A stretch of 64,000 bases of DNA from Cryptomeria japonica. Taxonomy: Eukaryota > Streptophyta > Pinopsida > Cupressales > Cupressaceae. The notes under the pieces were generated by a model. It ran no database searches, was not told the DNA's origin, and was given only the letters and a program-made list of their open reading frames with translations. The DNA is taken from assembly GCF_030272615.1 (NCBI RefSeq), contig NC_081406.1, positions 215,261,497 to 215,325,496 of the forward strand, read 5' to 3'. Positions 23,469 through 34,949 of the stretch are shown here, piece by piece (position 1 is the first letter of the stretch; every line of letters begins with the position of its first letter). A program made the position numbers and the translations under genes.

Positions 23469-24525
23469 TGTTAGGTCCTAGAGACAACTGAGAGAGGGGG
23501 TGAATTAGTTGTCTAATAAATTCAAACAAAAAATAACTTAACCAAATTAGATTATCAATGCCAGTAAACCAAACTTTATGCTAGTAGACAATTTATCAGT
23601 TAATTACAGTATCGGTAAAGATTAATGCATGAAACAAAAAGACAATGACATCCACAACACATAACACCAATATTTGTACGTGGAAACCCTATAAGGGGAA
23701 AAACCATGATGGGAAACCTTACCCATAATCAGATGATACTACTGCAGATAGTATGTGTATACAATAGGGGGTCTGGACATGTAGAAAGGCCAAGTGCCTA
23801 GAGCTCACTACTTGAACACAAATAGAAGTCACATTGACTACAATTGGATGGTTAAATCCAATAATGATGTACTCCTCAAAATAGCATCTTCATATGCTGG
23901 ATTCAGTACCTATTCAGTTATGATATGCCTTCATAAAACCTTCCTTCAACCTTCAAATGATGTCTACGTGTATAGATCTTCTTATTCTCGCATATACCAA
24001 ATTACAATCCTTTTTCACATTAACACACTGATCTCAAAAATAAGATCTTACATTTATACCATAACCTAAGACCAATTTTAGTAGGTCGGCTCTAAAAGAT
24101 ATTATAATAAAAAACATATTACAAGTAAAACAATAACCGATGCAATATCCGATTCAACATGTCAGCTTAATGCATTTACAACATTAATAAATCATCTCCA
24201 TAGCATGCCATGTTGATCTGGAATAGATAAGCCTGTCGATGCTTATCCTGGACCTATTTTCCGGTAACAACAAATATGCAAACATGAATATACCAATGAA
24301 CAAATCTTCAAGACAAAGTGTCCAAATGATGTCTTCGACATAACCAAATATTTTCCATGTCATTCCAAGTGCCGGTGAACAATATATCCTGTAAGTGAAC
24401 TAGATATCGGTGACTATGCATAAGTCACTTGCTTGCTGGTGAACATTACCAATTCTCCAAGTGCCAGTGTTGATAAGTGGTGACATCAATGACAAAACCA
24501 TATCAACATATCCAAAATACCAACA
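23469..24525 (-). repeat. Element B 5' LTR (1057 bp)
   Basis: Begins TGTTAGGTCC and ends ATACCAACA on the plus strand; matches 17816-18870 along its length with scattered substitutions. Shares the G-run, GTGGAAACCC box and CCGGTGAAC-type motifs of the family. Confidence 0.95.
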
Positions 24526-24843
24526 GATGGTGAGGAGAGTTGTGTCATACCGGGATAGATGAAGAGCCCTTGCAGGGGAAGAATTTGATCAAGACTAGAT
24601 GTAAGGTATTTTGTAAGTGTTGTAAAGTTATTGATAGTGGTAGTTAAGATAATCTTGTTTTAGAAGAGATGGTGAATAAGTTGAATTTGGAAAGGTTGAA
24701 ACAACCTAAGCACTATTAGATAGCATGGATTCAAGATGAACATAAGTTGTTAGTAGGTGAGCAATGTTTGGTAAAATTGAAAATTAGGAATTATCAGGAT
24801 GAAGTTTGTTGTGATATTATGCCTATGGATATTGTCATCTTTT
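24526..24843 (+). pseudogene. Element G protease-region fragment
   Basis: Continues from 17815. The readable frame has EEMVNKLNLERLKQPK, WIQDEHKLLVGEQCLVKL and CDIMPMDI, recognisable as the retropepsin-like region of plant Ty3/gypsy elements just before the LGRPW motif. The expected Asp-Ser-Gly region near 24640 is frameshifted (SVVKLLIVV). Element C starts where the following LLGRPW would be. No G sequence encoding RT or integrase was found elsewhere in the window. Confidence 0.85.
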
Positions 24844-25624
24844 TGTTGGCATTCTACACTCTTATGAGAATAGTTGATGTTGTCATTGATGGCAATCAAC
24901 TGGAAACCAACTGAAAACCATCTGGCAACCAACCGGTAGATACCGGCACCATCAATAGATTTCTACATACACCGGTAGGCACTTCACTTGCGTCGACAAC
25001 AATGTATACCAGCTCTTAGGCCGACATGGAATAAAATTTTGTTTATTGTATTTTAATGTAAATATGTTTTGTAAAATGACATGGTATATTGTAATAGATT
25101 CATATATGGATGAGATCTTATAGGTCATTTTCTAAGTAGATGGATGAGAAGTATAAGGCAATTTTTATATAAGGTGATATAGTTGACAACAAAGGTTTTG
25201 GTTATTGTCTGAGCTTAAACTGGTACTAAACTTGGCATATGAGATGTTGTTTTGAGCATTACATTGTATTGGATTTTGATAATCTATTTTGTAGTTAGTG
25301 TGACTCCAATTTTGTGATTGAGTTCCCTGCATGTGCAGGGCCCTCATAGTAAGTAGTATTTATTCATTGGCCAGTGAGTAAATATTGTGGGTCACAAATC
25401 CCACTAAGGTTTTTCCTATACTGGGTTTCCTCATTAAATATCTTGTGTTATGGTGTGTTTCTATGTTGTCTCTACTATTTCTGTTTATTGCAATAATTCT
25501 TATTTACTGATACATTGTTTTCAAATGCAAAGTTATTAATAAGTTTAAATATTCTGCTAACTGGTTAGACGCTGATTCACCCCCCCCCCTCTTAGTGGAT
25601 TCGGGACGGTCATTGAATCTAACA
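24844..25624 (+). repeat. Element C 5' LTR (781 bp)
   Basis: TGTTGGCATTCTACACTC to GAATCTAACA. Has CATTGATGGCAATC, the AAGGTTTTTCC...GGGTTTCC box (about 25407-25431) and GATTCACCCCCCCCCC...CTCTTAG before the end. Matches the split 3' LTR. Confidence 0.93.
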
Positions 25625-25626
25625 AT

Positions 25627-25638
25627 TGGTATCAGAGC
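25627..25638 (+). other. Element C primer-binding site
   Basis: TGGTATCAGAGC, an exact match to the initiator tRNA-Met-type site, two bases after the LTR. Confidence 0.92.
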
Positions 25639-25680
25639 TTGGTCCTCTATTTTCAAAATCCTAACAGCTTGAGGAAGATT

Positions 25681-26217
25681 CTGACACCGGTACAGATAGA
25701 GAACTTAAGAAAATAGTTGGTAGGAGCCCTTGAATATTTTGATGCAGAGAAATTGAAGAATATCAAACTTGAAGATGATCTGAGGATTGTACAAGATTTC
25801 ATTAAAGGAATTTAGGAGAACTTTTCTATAGCACAAAATAAAATAAAAGAACTTCATGAGAAGATGCAAAATGATGATCATGAAAAAGAAACTCTTAGAG
25901 ACATTGCAAACAAGTTGAGACAAGAAAACAGTAATATGAAGAATGAAATGCAAGATATGACTATGAGGTTATGCAAAGATATTGAAGATAGGAAGAAGAA
26001 TGAATAAGACTTGAGTAGGAGACTTAATGATGCTATAAATGAAAATCTGAGACTTGGTCATGAAAATGATATGTTGAAGACAAATCTGATTCACATGCAA
26101 CATGATAAAACTGAGCTTATGAGACAAGTTGGAATTATGCAAAATGAGTTAGCTACTACAAATAAACACAAAGAAAAATTCAAGAAAATTTCAGAGGAGC
26201 TTGATGACATTCAGTGT
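25681..26217 (+). pseudogene. Element C gag-type coiled coil
   Basis: A single frame with three or so stops (near 25714, 25813 and 26006) encodes a long coiled coil: LKNIKLEDDLRIVQDF, IKELHEKMQND, MTMRLCKDIEDRKKNE and MLKTNLIHMQHDKTELM. The MTMRLCKDIEDRKK stretch corresponds to TIKMCQELENRRK of E, so both descend from one gag. The zinc knuckles present in E are missing here: the frame stops abruptly at 26217, where an unrelated LTR fragment begins. Probably once a structural protein; not functional now. Confidence 0.75.
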
Positions 26218-26896
26218 ATTACCTATTGACTTCTAACCATTTCAGCAGTTGGAAAATCCCTTTACCGGGTAGCTTTAACATGATTTTTGTAAATTCTTTA
26301 ATAGGGTGACTCAAAATCATTGAGTTCTTTAAATCCTCTGACAAGGTAACCTTTAACAGGGTTTTAACATCTAACTGAGTGTTTGCCCATCCCTTAACCA
26401 AGTGATCCCTAGCAGGATCAGTTCCTAGCATAACCTGTTGTAAAGTCTTTAACTAGACTAGGCTCCTAACAGAGTGGACTTCAGAAGAGTTCAAGAACAA
26501 CTTGTGCGTATTCATCCCCACCGTGGTTTTTCCTAGTTGGGTTTCCACATGAAAAATAAGTGTTTTATGTGTGATGCTTTTTCATGTGATGTCTTAGTGT
26601 TTTCTATTAAGCGGTAAAGCTTGTTGATCCAGTGGTCATTATATTTTTAATGTATTACTTGTTTAAGCATATGGGTGAAGTGGAAATGAGATATTAGGTT
26701 TTGTAATGATCTAGATGTTACCAGTTTATGTCTTTCACAGTCTCATTGTGTTTTACTGGTAGTGCCCTGATTTAGATCGGTGATGTTGTTTACCAGTTAG
26801 TGTAGTCTTTGTAGTTTAAGTTGTTAAAGAAGTTTTTGTCTATAATAATTCACCCCCCCACCCTCTCAGTATCTATTGAGTATTTAATTTTCATCA
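26218..26896 (+). repeat. LTR fragment of a third family inside element C
   Basis: Non-coding. It has the R/U5-like signature of these LTRs: repeated AATCCTCTGACAAGGTAACC-like phrases, CCCACCGTGG...TTTTTCCTAGTTGGGTTTCCAC (26518-26550) and AATTCACCCCCCCACCCTCTCAG (from about 26847). It lacks a TGTTGG start and is not followed by a primer site. The boundary with gag is abrupt. It precedes the ORF2 leader directly, so ORF2 may have arrived together with it. Confidence 0.65.
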
Positions 26897-27017
26897 TTAT
26901 TCATCACATTCAAATTAGCATAGAGCATGAAATCCGAGCAAAGGCATTCAAGGCAACGTGTGAAGCGATTTCTTTCAAGCATTCAGACATTATCAGACAA
27001 ATAAAGGTATTTTTCAA

Positions 27018-28522
27018 ATGGCTTCTTCTTCTGCTCCCAAATTTATTGCAAACCCTACTATCATGGAAAATGTAAAACTCCCTAAGCCCGTATTCAAAAT
27101 TATTCCCAAAGTAGCTAAGCAAGATGATTCCATAGGCGCATTTTCAAAGATTCCTAAAGGTGTAGCTTATGCTGAAGACCTTAGGATATATATTCACTGC
27201 AACATTGAGGAATTAGGTTTTTAGGAGTTGTTAAACATGTTTAGAACCATAATTTATGATGAAAATGGCATTGTCAAACCCGAGCACAAGATTGTGGAGA
27301 CGTTAGGTTTTGTGGAAATATTGAACATCCCTGAATTTTCAAAGGAAGTTGTGAGAATTGTCCTAAGTAGGGCACATGGAGAATTTCTTTGGTTAGATTC
27401 AGTCTGCAAATTCACCTGACAAGCAATTAGGGTAGTAACAGGTTTACCCTTAACCAGCAGTAGACCAGACAAAACTAAGAAGGTTCCTAACAACAAAGTC
27501 ATGACCTTAATCAGAGCAACATCTAATAGTAGATATCTAAGAGTAAATGACATCAAGGACATCAATGCAAGATTCAAAAGTATGATTTTAGGTTACAAGA
27601 CTACACATACAAATAGACTTAATTCAGTTTCTATTCTTTGCATTAATAGTGCTTATGAAATGGCAAACAATAATGCAAAATTGATGTGTGTGAATGGCTA
27701 AAGGATGAACTCATAGATAACTTGAAAAAGATAAAAGGAGACAAGAAAGGAACATTTCATTTTGGTAATCTCTTAGTATGCTTAATGTTGTATTTCACAA
27801 ATGAGATCCCCGGTATAGGACATAGAGACTTTGGGTATGACATATGGGCAGGCAAACAATTGCAAGAAGCTTTCACCGACATGGGTACTATTAGGAAAAA
27901 CAATATAACTGAATATTTCAAAGCTTTCCAAACCAAAATGAAAACAAGAGAAAGACTACCGCAAAGTGTAGTGGATAAATATGATAAAGAAATATGTTTT
28001 GTAATCAAGAAGGATGAAACATGGATGGAAGTTGTATTACCTAGAATTGTATGGGTAACAAAAATGGGTTATGAGGTAGATCTCAACATATTTGAGACTT
28101 ATGCAAAAGCCTTATTAGATGTACCTAGAGAACCAACAGAAGAAGTTTTTGGTAGTGCTGAAACAATTGAAAGCAATGTGAAAACAATGAAGCAAAGGAA
28201 GAAAAGAGAGAAATACATAAGAGATGCTTCTAAGTAGGTAAAGGAAATAAAAGAAAATGTTATGAACATTACTAGTATATCGGCTAGTGAACTAGAAGGA
28301 CTGCAAGCGAAGGCACACATTTCACCAGTTGGGACATCTTCTGACAGTGAGATACCAATTGAATTCAAAAGAGTTGATAGCAAGAGAAAACCTTCACCGG
28401 TACCCTCTCCTCCACCTAAGAGAACAAAGGAGTTTAAGGAAGAAACAACAGGCATTAAGGAAATCAGCAAAGAAACTAACTCCCAAGAAGAAACGGAAAT
28501 AGGTTATACCACCATTGGATAA
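27018..28522 (+). pseudogene. Element C ORF2, N-terminal globular region and basic linker; unrecognised family
   Basis: Starts MASSSAPKF at 27018 after a 120-base leader. Frame 27018-27701 has two stops (27222 and near 27417), then a frameshift to 27686-28522 with one stop (near 28235). Shared landmarks with E: NIEELG, VKPEHK, IVLSRAHG, FGNLLVCLMLYF, then G-x-G, a KQLQEAF-type stretch, MEVVLPR and MGYEV. The linker has KRVDSKRKPSPVP and PPPKRTK, rich in Pro and basic residues like a nuclear localisation signal. I see no catalytic motif and do not recognise the family. Confidence 0.72.
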
Positions 28523-30322
28523 TTTGCTAAATGAAATAATTGATGATGGTAATTTGGCTAATGTGAGCAAATTGTATAACACATTCAAGGATTTAGAAAA
28601 AGAAAGCATTGAAAACAACATTATCTTACATCTGGATATATATAAGAAAGTATTAATTGAAGTTGTGGATGACTTGCCTAATGAATTATATAGAAGGTTA
28701 GATGCAAAGAGGATTGCAGTAATGGAATTGGACAAGAAACTTAAGGTTGAAAAAATTCTAGCTATACATCTAGTTAACTCAAAGGAAGAGATTGATGACC
28801 TGATTTGTGAAGCTAACAGATCTATTTTTGCTAGTCTTCATTGACAAGTGAGTTTGATGGCAGGTAGAGTAAATGAGATTACAGAGGAAACTGCTAATAA
28901 ATGGGATATCTTTTTTTGTTGAAAAAGAAAAACAAGAAGAATTGAACAGACTGAAGAAAACATTCAAGGTATATCAAAAGGATAAGGACAAAGGGAAAGG
29001 TAAAGTTGGTGGAATACCAAACATCAAAATAACTAAAAACTTACCACCACCCTTCGATACTACACTAGTACATACTGATGATCCACCAATTACTGTCAGT
29101 ATAGGTATCACACATGATGACACTAATCCTGATTCTATAATTATATTTACCATGAATATGGATACTTAGGAAGTGAACATTGTTGTGGATAAGGACAATA
29201 TAGAGGTCAAGCATAACATTGCTGACAGTGGAAATGTTGCTAAGCAACTGACATAGACTGTTGAAGTTGAAATCCAAACAGAGAAAATAGAGAAAAACAT
29301 TACAAATTGAAAAACCATTGGATACGGGAATGAATACTGATGGTATAGATGTTAACACTAAGAAACCTACTGAGATAGAGATATCGACAGTTGAGCACAT
29401 AGAGAAACCCATAGAGAAACCTATAGAGGCATAGGTACATATTGAGGTAGTGAAACCAGTAATCACTGAGAAACCCAAACCATTGCTAGTTGAAATGCAA
29501 ACTCAGACTGATCCACCGAAGGATAATACAAGAAAAATGGTTACAAATGTTGGAAGCACAGAGGTAATCAAGGCAATTGGTCTGACATCTAGTACTTCAT
29601 TAAGTGAATTTAGGCCTACTAATGTGACATAGGTACTCCTTGACTCTATCAAGAAGATAACTGACTGTAATGCATTGGCTTACAAAGAAATTGATGACAC
29701 AATACCAATACTTAAGTTGATTGCTATGAAATCTAATATAGACCATGTAAAGGATTCTTTAAGTCAATTGGACATAGTGTCCAAAATCATTACCGACAAT
29801 GTAATAACAGTTGATAAGGTAAATGAGGACACATTCATAGAGAAAATTGAGAAGGAAAAGGAAAAATTCTTTGAGGATACAATAAAGAAAAGAACATAAC
29901 ATATAAACACACTTTTACCGGCACTGAATACTACAATTTTGGAATATAAAGAGCTATATAGAGAAACATACAAGCCACATCTATTGACAAAGGACATAGA
30001 AAAGGAAATAAGCAGAGTATAGAAGGAGATAAATGATATAGCTGATAACATAATTGGTTCATCCGAACCTATATCAGTTATTGAGCAGGAAATAGCAGGT
30101 TTTGAGGAAAAATTGGAGAAATTTGAGAAATATAAGGCAAGGAATAAGGCTAATGCCAAAGAGCTTAAATACAAACTTGGTCCCAAGCTGGTCAATCTTA
30201 GCTCTTTGAGGAATGAGATCTCTAAGGCATTACTTCAAGGAGAAAGATCACTGGAAGAGAATATGCATCATCTCACTGACATTATCCAACAGACTCAGGC
30301 AGCCTTGAATGACAACAACTGA
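28523..30322 (+). pseudogene. Element C ORF2, C-terminal charged and coiled-coil region
   Basis: Readable blocks follow in changing frames: 28515-28844 (LDNLLNEIIDD, KDLEKESIENN), 28873-29169, 29450-29632 (EKPKPLLVEMQTQTD), 29675-29899 (DNVITVDKVNED, KIEKEKEKFFED) and 30113-30322 (EKLEKFEKYKARNKA, ending AALNDNN). It is mostly charged helical sequence. Repeated EKP-IEKP units occur near 29400-29430. Same overall order as in E: acidic or charged middle part, then a coiled-coil tail, stop, polypurine tract, LTR. Confidence 0.65.
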
Positions 30323-30602
30323 TTCATGCAGAGTTTAAATTTGGTTTTGGTAGACATATTTCAGATTGTAACCAACTGGTTATAAACTTTGAGGTGAAAT
30401 TTTTGCACTCATTTGATAATTTTTGACAACCTTTGTCATTTATGTCAAAGGGGGAGTAGTGGACAGAGAAAAAAGTTTAATCAGAGGAGATCATCTACTG
30501 AGGGGGAGCACATATTTTTTGTAACCTTTTGGACTTCACCTTTTTGGAAACAATTTTTGGATTTTTCTCATGAGTATTTCCATCAATGCCAAAGGGGGAG
30601 AT
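30323..30602 (+). other. Element C 3' untranslated region with polypurine tract
   Basis: AAAGGGGGAGAT at 30591-30602 abuts the LTR; an extra AAAGGGGGAG occurs near 30448 and GAGGGGGAGCAC near 30500. No coding frame supported. Confidence 0.85.
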
Positions 30603-30962
30603 TGTTGGAATTCTACACTCCTATGAGAATGATGATGTTGTCATTGATGGCAACCATTTGGCAACCTTCTGGCACTCATCTGGTAAAGCCACCGATAGGC
30701 ACTGACACCTGCATAGACATCTACATACACGGGAAGACACTTCACCGGCAGTGGCAACAATGCATACCGACACCCCAGCTGACAAGGAATAAACTTTTGT
30801 TTATTGTATTTAATTGTAATTATCTTTTGTAAAGCCCACAAGGCATATTGCAAAAGACTCATATATATGTATGAGATCTTATAAGTCATTTTGTGTAAGA
30901 GTAGAGAACTGAATTATGTATAATGTGATATAGTTGACAGTGAAGGTTTTGGTTATAGAATG
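30603..30962 (+). repeat. Element C 3' LTR, left part
   Basis: TGTTGGAATTCTACACTCC, matching 24844 onward, up to GGTTATAGAATG where D inserted. The remainder resumes at 41801. Confidence 0.92.
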
Positions 30963-33112
30963 TGTTAGACACAATGCACCACTGAGAAGGGGAGGGGGTG
31001 AATCGGTGGTTCTCTTCTCTACTTGTATTTAACAATCCTATGTGAGCATGTTGATTATTAGATTTAACTATGAATAGACTTACCGATTAGTGAGGAGACT
31101 AAATCAAATACACACATACACAAGGGAACATCACATAACACCAAGATGTATGAGAAAAACCCAAGATGGGAAAAACCTTGGTGAGAATTGTTGTTGGAGT
31201 CTACTACTCCAATCCAACCTCACAATGAAAACACTGTTACAAAAGTTTAGGGCACCAACCCAAGGAGCACCAACCCTTGCCTTAAGGGAACCAACCCAAG
31301 GAGCTACAACCCCTGCATCGAGCTACAACTGAGTGATCACACTGTAAACATTAATTACAAAATTAGTTATCTTGTTACAAGATAATCTTGCAACCTTTTC
31401 ATATATCTTACTCTGTCGATGATATACTTTCTCTACTACATCGACTCACTCTTTTGCTGATCTTCACCTGCTGCTTATCTATAAACTCTCTGCAATTTAC
31501 TAATAGTATACTCTATCGGTTCTCTATCCTCCTTCTCTGCAACTCTCTTCTCTTGTTCTCTGCTGGTATAACCACTATCGGTTCTGCCCTACTACCGATT
31601 GAACTCTTCAACCTGGTTCATCCTCACTCTCACTCACTTCTCAGATGTTTTTTGAGCACTTGGCTAATTTTCTCTTACTTGCAGAAGTATCCCACTCCAT
31701 AGTAGCATAGTGATCTTCTTTCTAGCAGTGCCAAACAATCTCTTTGGCCTTCATACTTATAGACTGGTCCTTCTGCCAAAACCCTATTAAAAAATCTAGG
31801 CAGTTAGGTTTTCCTCACAATCCTCAAGGTTGATCAAATCCAATTAGATCTTGCTTGATCTGATCTTCCTAACATTCACCTACACAAGTTTGCCATCAAC
31901 GCGCTTTATAGAATACACCTTCCATCTTCAGTAGCTTGCAACTAATCTATTGGCATACATCATTAATGCATCTATTGTTTCCTTCTCGAGCTCTTCTATC
32001 AACCTGATCTTCTTGCTTCGATCTAGGTGCCAACTACTCCCCTGATCTTCTTTGTTGGTTCATTCTTCCTCGAGCCACATGCTTCTGACTTGATTCCACA
32101 AATCACAGGATCCATTGTCAGTGCACACCAATCATGTTACCTAACTCCACACTACACTTCACCAACCTCTGATACCTTGACACCTTGATCCCATGTGGCA
32201 TCCATGGTGATCAACAACTGACTTGGCTCTCCAAGTCGATCCAGGTAGGATCACCAACCAATCACCATACTGGTTCCTTACTTATGGTGGTTTGCAAACC
32301 CTTCTGGTCTCAACCATTGTACCAGTTATCTTATCATCTCTGCCGTCATCTTGAACTGTCAATGGAACTCTCAAACCGCTCTCTAGACAAGTAAATCCAA
32401 AGTATGCTCATTCCCACAACTGGGAAGTCTTCTACATCTGCACCTCACTTATATAACTAGTGAACTTACATACTGGTTACCACTCTTGATGACACCATGT
32501 CATCAACCTTCAAAAGACTCCATCTTCAATCATGTCTTTTTACTTCAAACTGCATTTGCTTGATCTTGCCTTTCTTCCCGATCAATCTTGTTCATTTCTC
32601 TACCAGTTCTTCAAGGTGACAAACACTTCACACTTCTCTCTCTAAACTATAGTGCACTCAATACATAATAGGAGATAAGCTCCACTTACTTGGTGGAGTA
32701 ACACCATTTGCTTTCTGCCATATGCTCATTTGACTTCCCTATTTATACAACATCTCTTCAAATAGACATATGTGATCTGTAGTGAGCACATTCATTGTCA
32801 GTCATTGCCTCTCATGATGACTACATCTTCATTCGGTGGGGGTCCTGTTGTTCTGCAACCTTACAGCATACCGGTTCATTCTTCTCTTCCATTGTTGATG
32901 TGATTCAGGTAACATTTTGCCTCTTCATCACAAACAACCACTCAAACACCTTGTCAGTTGACATACATTCCTTACATTACCGGTGTTCTGCAATAGAAGG
33001 TGATATCCAAGATATCACATCCTGTGCTCCTCCATATTAGTGTTGCACATACATCTCTACTACCGGTGATCCTCCCATACCGGTTGACATCAATGACAAC
33101 ACAATGCCAACA
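30963..33112 (-). repeat. Element D 3' LTR (2150 bp)
   Basis: Starts TGTTAGACACAATGCACC and ends AATGCCAACA. The match to 39813-41800 is continuous, apart from an extra segment near 31248-31330 with repeated CAACCCAAGGAGC phrases that the other LTR has only once. Plus-strand frames inside are not genes. Confidence 0.92.
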
Positions 33113-34158
33113 ATCTCCTCCTTTGGCATTGATGTCAACACTTGTAGTATCTATCATACTATAGAATTATTCTCCCCCTTTGATACAATGACAAAGGGCA
33201 CTATCAAGAGAACATTTTTCTTTGTATCCACCGAGCACTATCAAGAATATTTCTCCCCTTATTACTGGGTGCATCTCCCTTTTGAAGATTATGCACAACA
33301 TCATCTCAAACATCAACACTTGAGATGGAAATCTCAGGTTCCAAATAACCCTTTACAACACACATTGATCTCTCTCCTTCTTTGAGCATCTGTTTGATAT
33401 GCTTCTATGTTCAGTCTTATCTGATATCAATCTGAGGATATAGCTCTGAACTCCCCTCGAAGCATATATTTTTGGACTTCATTTCTCATCTACCAGATTC
33501 TAAACTAGTACTTACCTCAATGCCTATAACATCCACCATCATGACCACATATCTAGGTCACATATCCAACTTGTTGACTCATAAAGATACATGTACATAG
33601 GATCCACTACTGGGCCACCATATGTCATTCAGGTCCTTTCTAATGACACTTGAGATAGCCACATTCATCTGAGCTATTAAAGTTGTTGCAATGACCACTC
33701 AACTCATTTAAATTACATAAATTAGCAACACTGATCAACAATCATGTCGATAACATGCTTCACATACTGGTCTCTTGTCTCTACTAGGTCACTTTCCTTT
33801 TTACCTTCATTCCCTGGTTCCAATTTCCTCTGCTACTATTTTTTTCACCTGTAGCAATAAACTATCTTCCATGTGTAGTCAAGGTAGTACCTACACACAC
33901 ATACTACCATCTTATTTGCTTCCTCTTACCCATAGCAACTTGTTCATCTCCTTGACCTTATTTAACTAAGGGGTGAATGATATGATCAACATGTGACTCC
34001 CCCTAAGTCCTGCATCTCCTTTAAACTATAGGAGATATCACTTGTGCATTTAATGAATAATGCCCATCCATGATCCTATTTTCTTACTTCTTCTTCCATG
34101 CCTATTTGGTCTCACTCTTCTTCCCCTTTTCAGCCCAAGGAGTAAGTTTCACCTTTTC
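33113..34158 (-). other. Element D 3' untranslated region
   Basis: About 1 kb between the gag stop and the LTR. Minus-strand polypurine-like CCAAAGGAGGAGAT lies at 33113-33126 against the LTR, with a second one (AAAGGGGGAGAA) near 33168-33181. No pol motif and no reading frame I can support. Confidence 0.65.
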
Positions 34159-34949
34159 CTACTGATCAACACTTACACTTATGGATTTAGCACCAAGATA
34201 GGAGGTAGTGCTATAGAAGCACACCACATCCATGTTGACCTCATGACATGGGAAGCTTCTATTGTACCTATTCGCTCTTCTTCTTCTTGTCATGTCATTG
34301 TGGCCATATGTCAATTTCCTTGGATACCTTGCTTGATCAAGAACACCACTCATCTTGTTCCATGCAGGTCTTTGCTGCCTGTATCCTCTATAACTGCTTC
34401 CATGTTGATCATGACTATTCAACTGGTTGTTGTAGGATTGCAAGTTTTTCCTCTTGTAATCATAACTTCTATGTCCAGGTCTATTGTAGTTATGACATAC
34501 AACATTAGTAATGCCGAAAGAGGGGGTATGCATTATTCTTCCCCTTGATGCATTATGCTCATATGCATGCAATCTGTAGCCATCCGATTTATTATGCCTA
34601 GGAAGAACACTTTGTCTATTCTTAGGCCTTATTTTACATTCTTCTGCCCTATGACCAAATCCTTTACTTTTAAAGAAATAACCAGAGAAAGGTGACTTAT
34701 TACTTGCAAATTTGTTTTGCTAGACATGAGGTGATTTTACCGGTTTGACCTCACAATTTTTGCTTCTCCAGAAATGGATCTAGGGTTGTCCACTCTTTGT
34801 CGGTCTTCCATCATAGCTCTTCTTCTGCCATTCTTGTCTTGACTTGGTGGCAGCAACATTTCTCTATCTTCTACCGGTAGGAGGTCTTCCCTTATTCATG
34901 CTACCGGTAACACTATCTTCCCTCATCTTTCCTTTTCCTTTAAGATCTT
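34159..34949 (-). pseudogene. Element D gag, C-terminal part with degenerate zinc knuckles
   Basis: Continues the gag after L. Basic linker KDLKGKGKMRED and RPPTGRR, then two zinc-knuckle relics: FFKSKGFGHRAEEC (early Cys ligands lost) and CHNYNRPGHRSYDY (only first Cys and His kept). The frame 34159-34572 ends with a stop at 34159-34161. The spacing between the two knuckles resembles the multi-knuckle gag of E. Inactive. Confidence 0.75.

Larger units (their letters stand above)
17816..24525 (-). mobile_element. Ty1/copia retrotransposon B, full length
   Basis: Two LTRs (1055 and 1057 bp) with TGTTAGG...CCAACA ends on the plus strand, a primer site, a complete but mutated gag-pol, and a 3' polypurine tract. 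Flanks are GATAG (17811-17815) and GATGG (24526-24530), a 5-bp target duplication with one change. It inserted between gag and protease of G. Structure is complete, so damage is by point mutation and small frameshifts rather than by deletion. Confidence 0.94.

Noticed and set aside
34060-34548. Plus-strand frame of 162 codons
   Set aside because: Mirror of the element D gag on the minus strand, where zinc-knuckle relics are recognisable.
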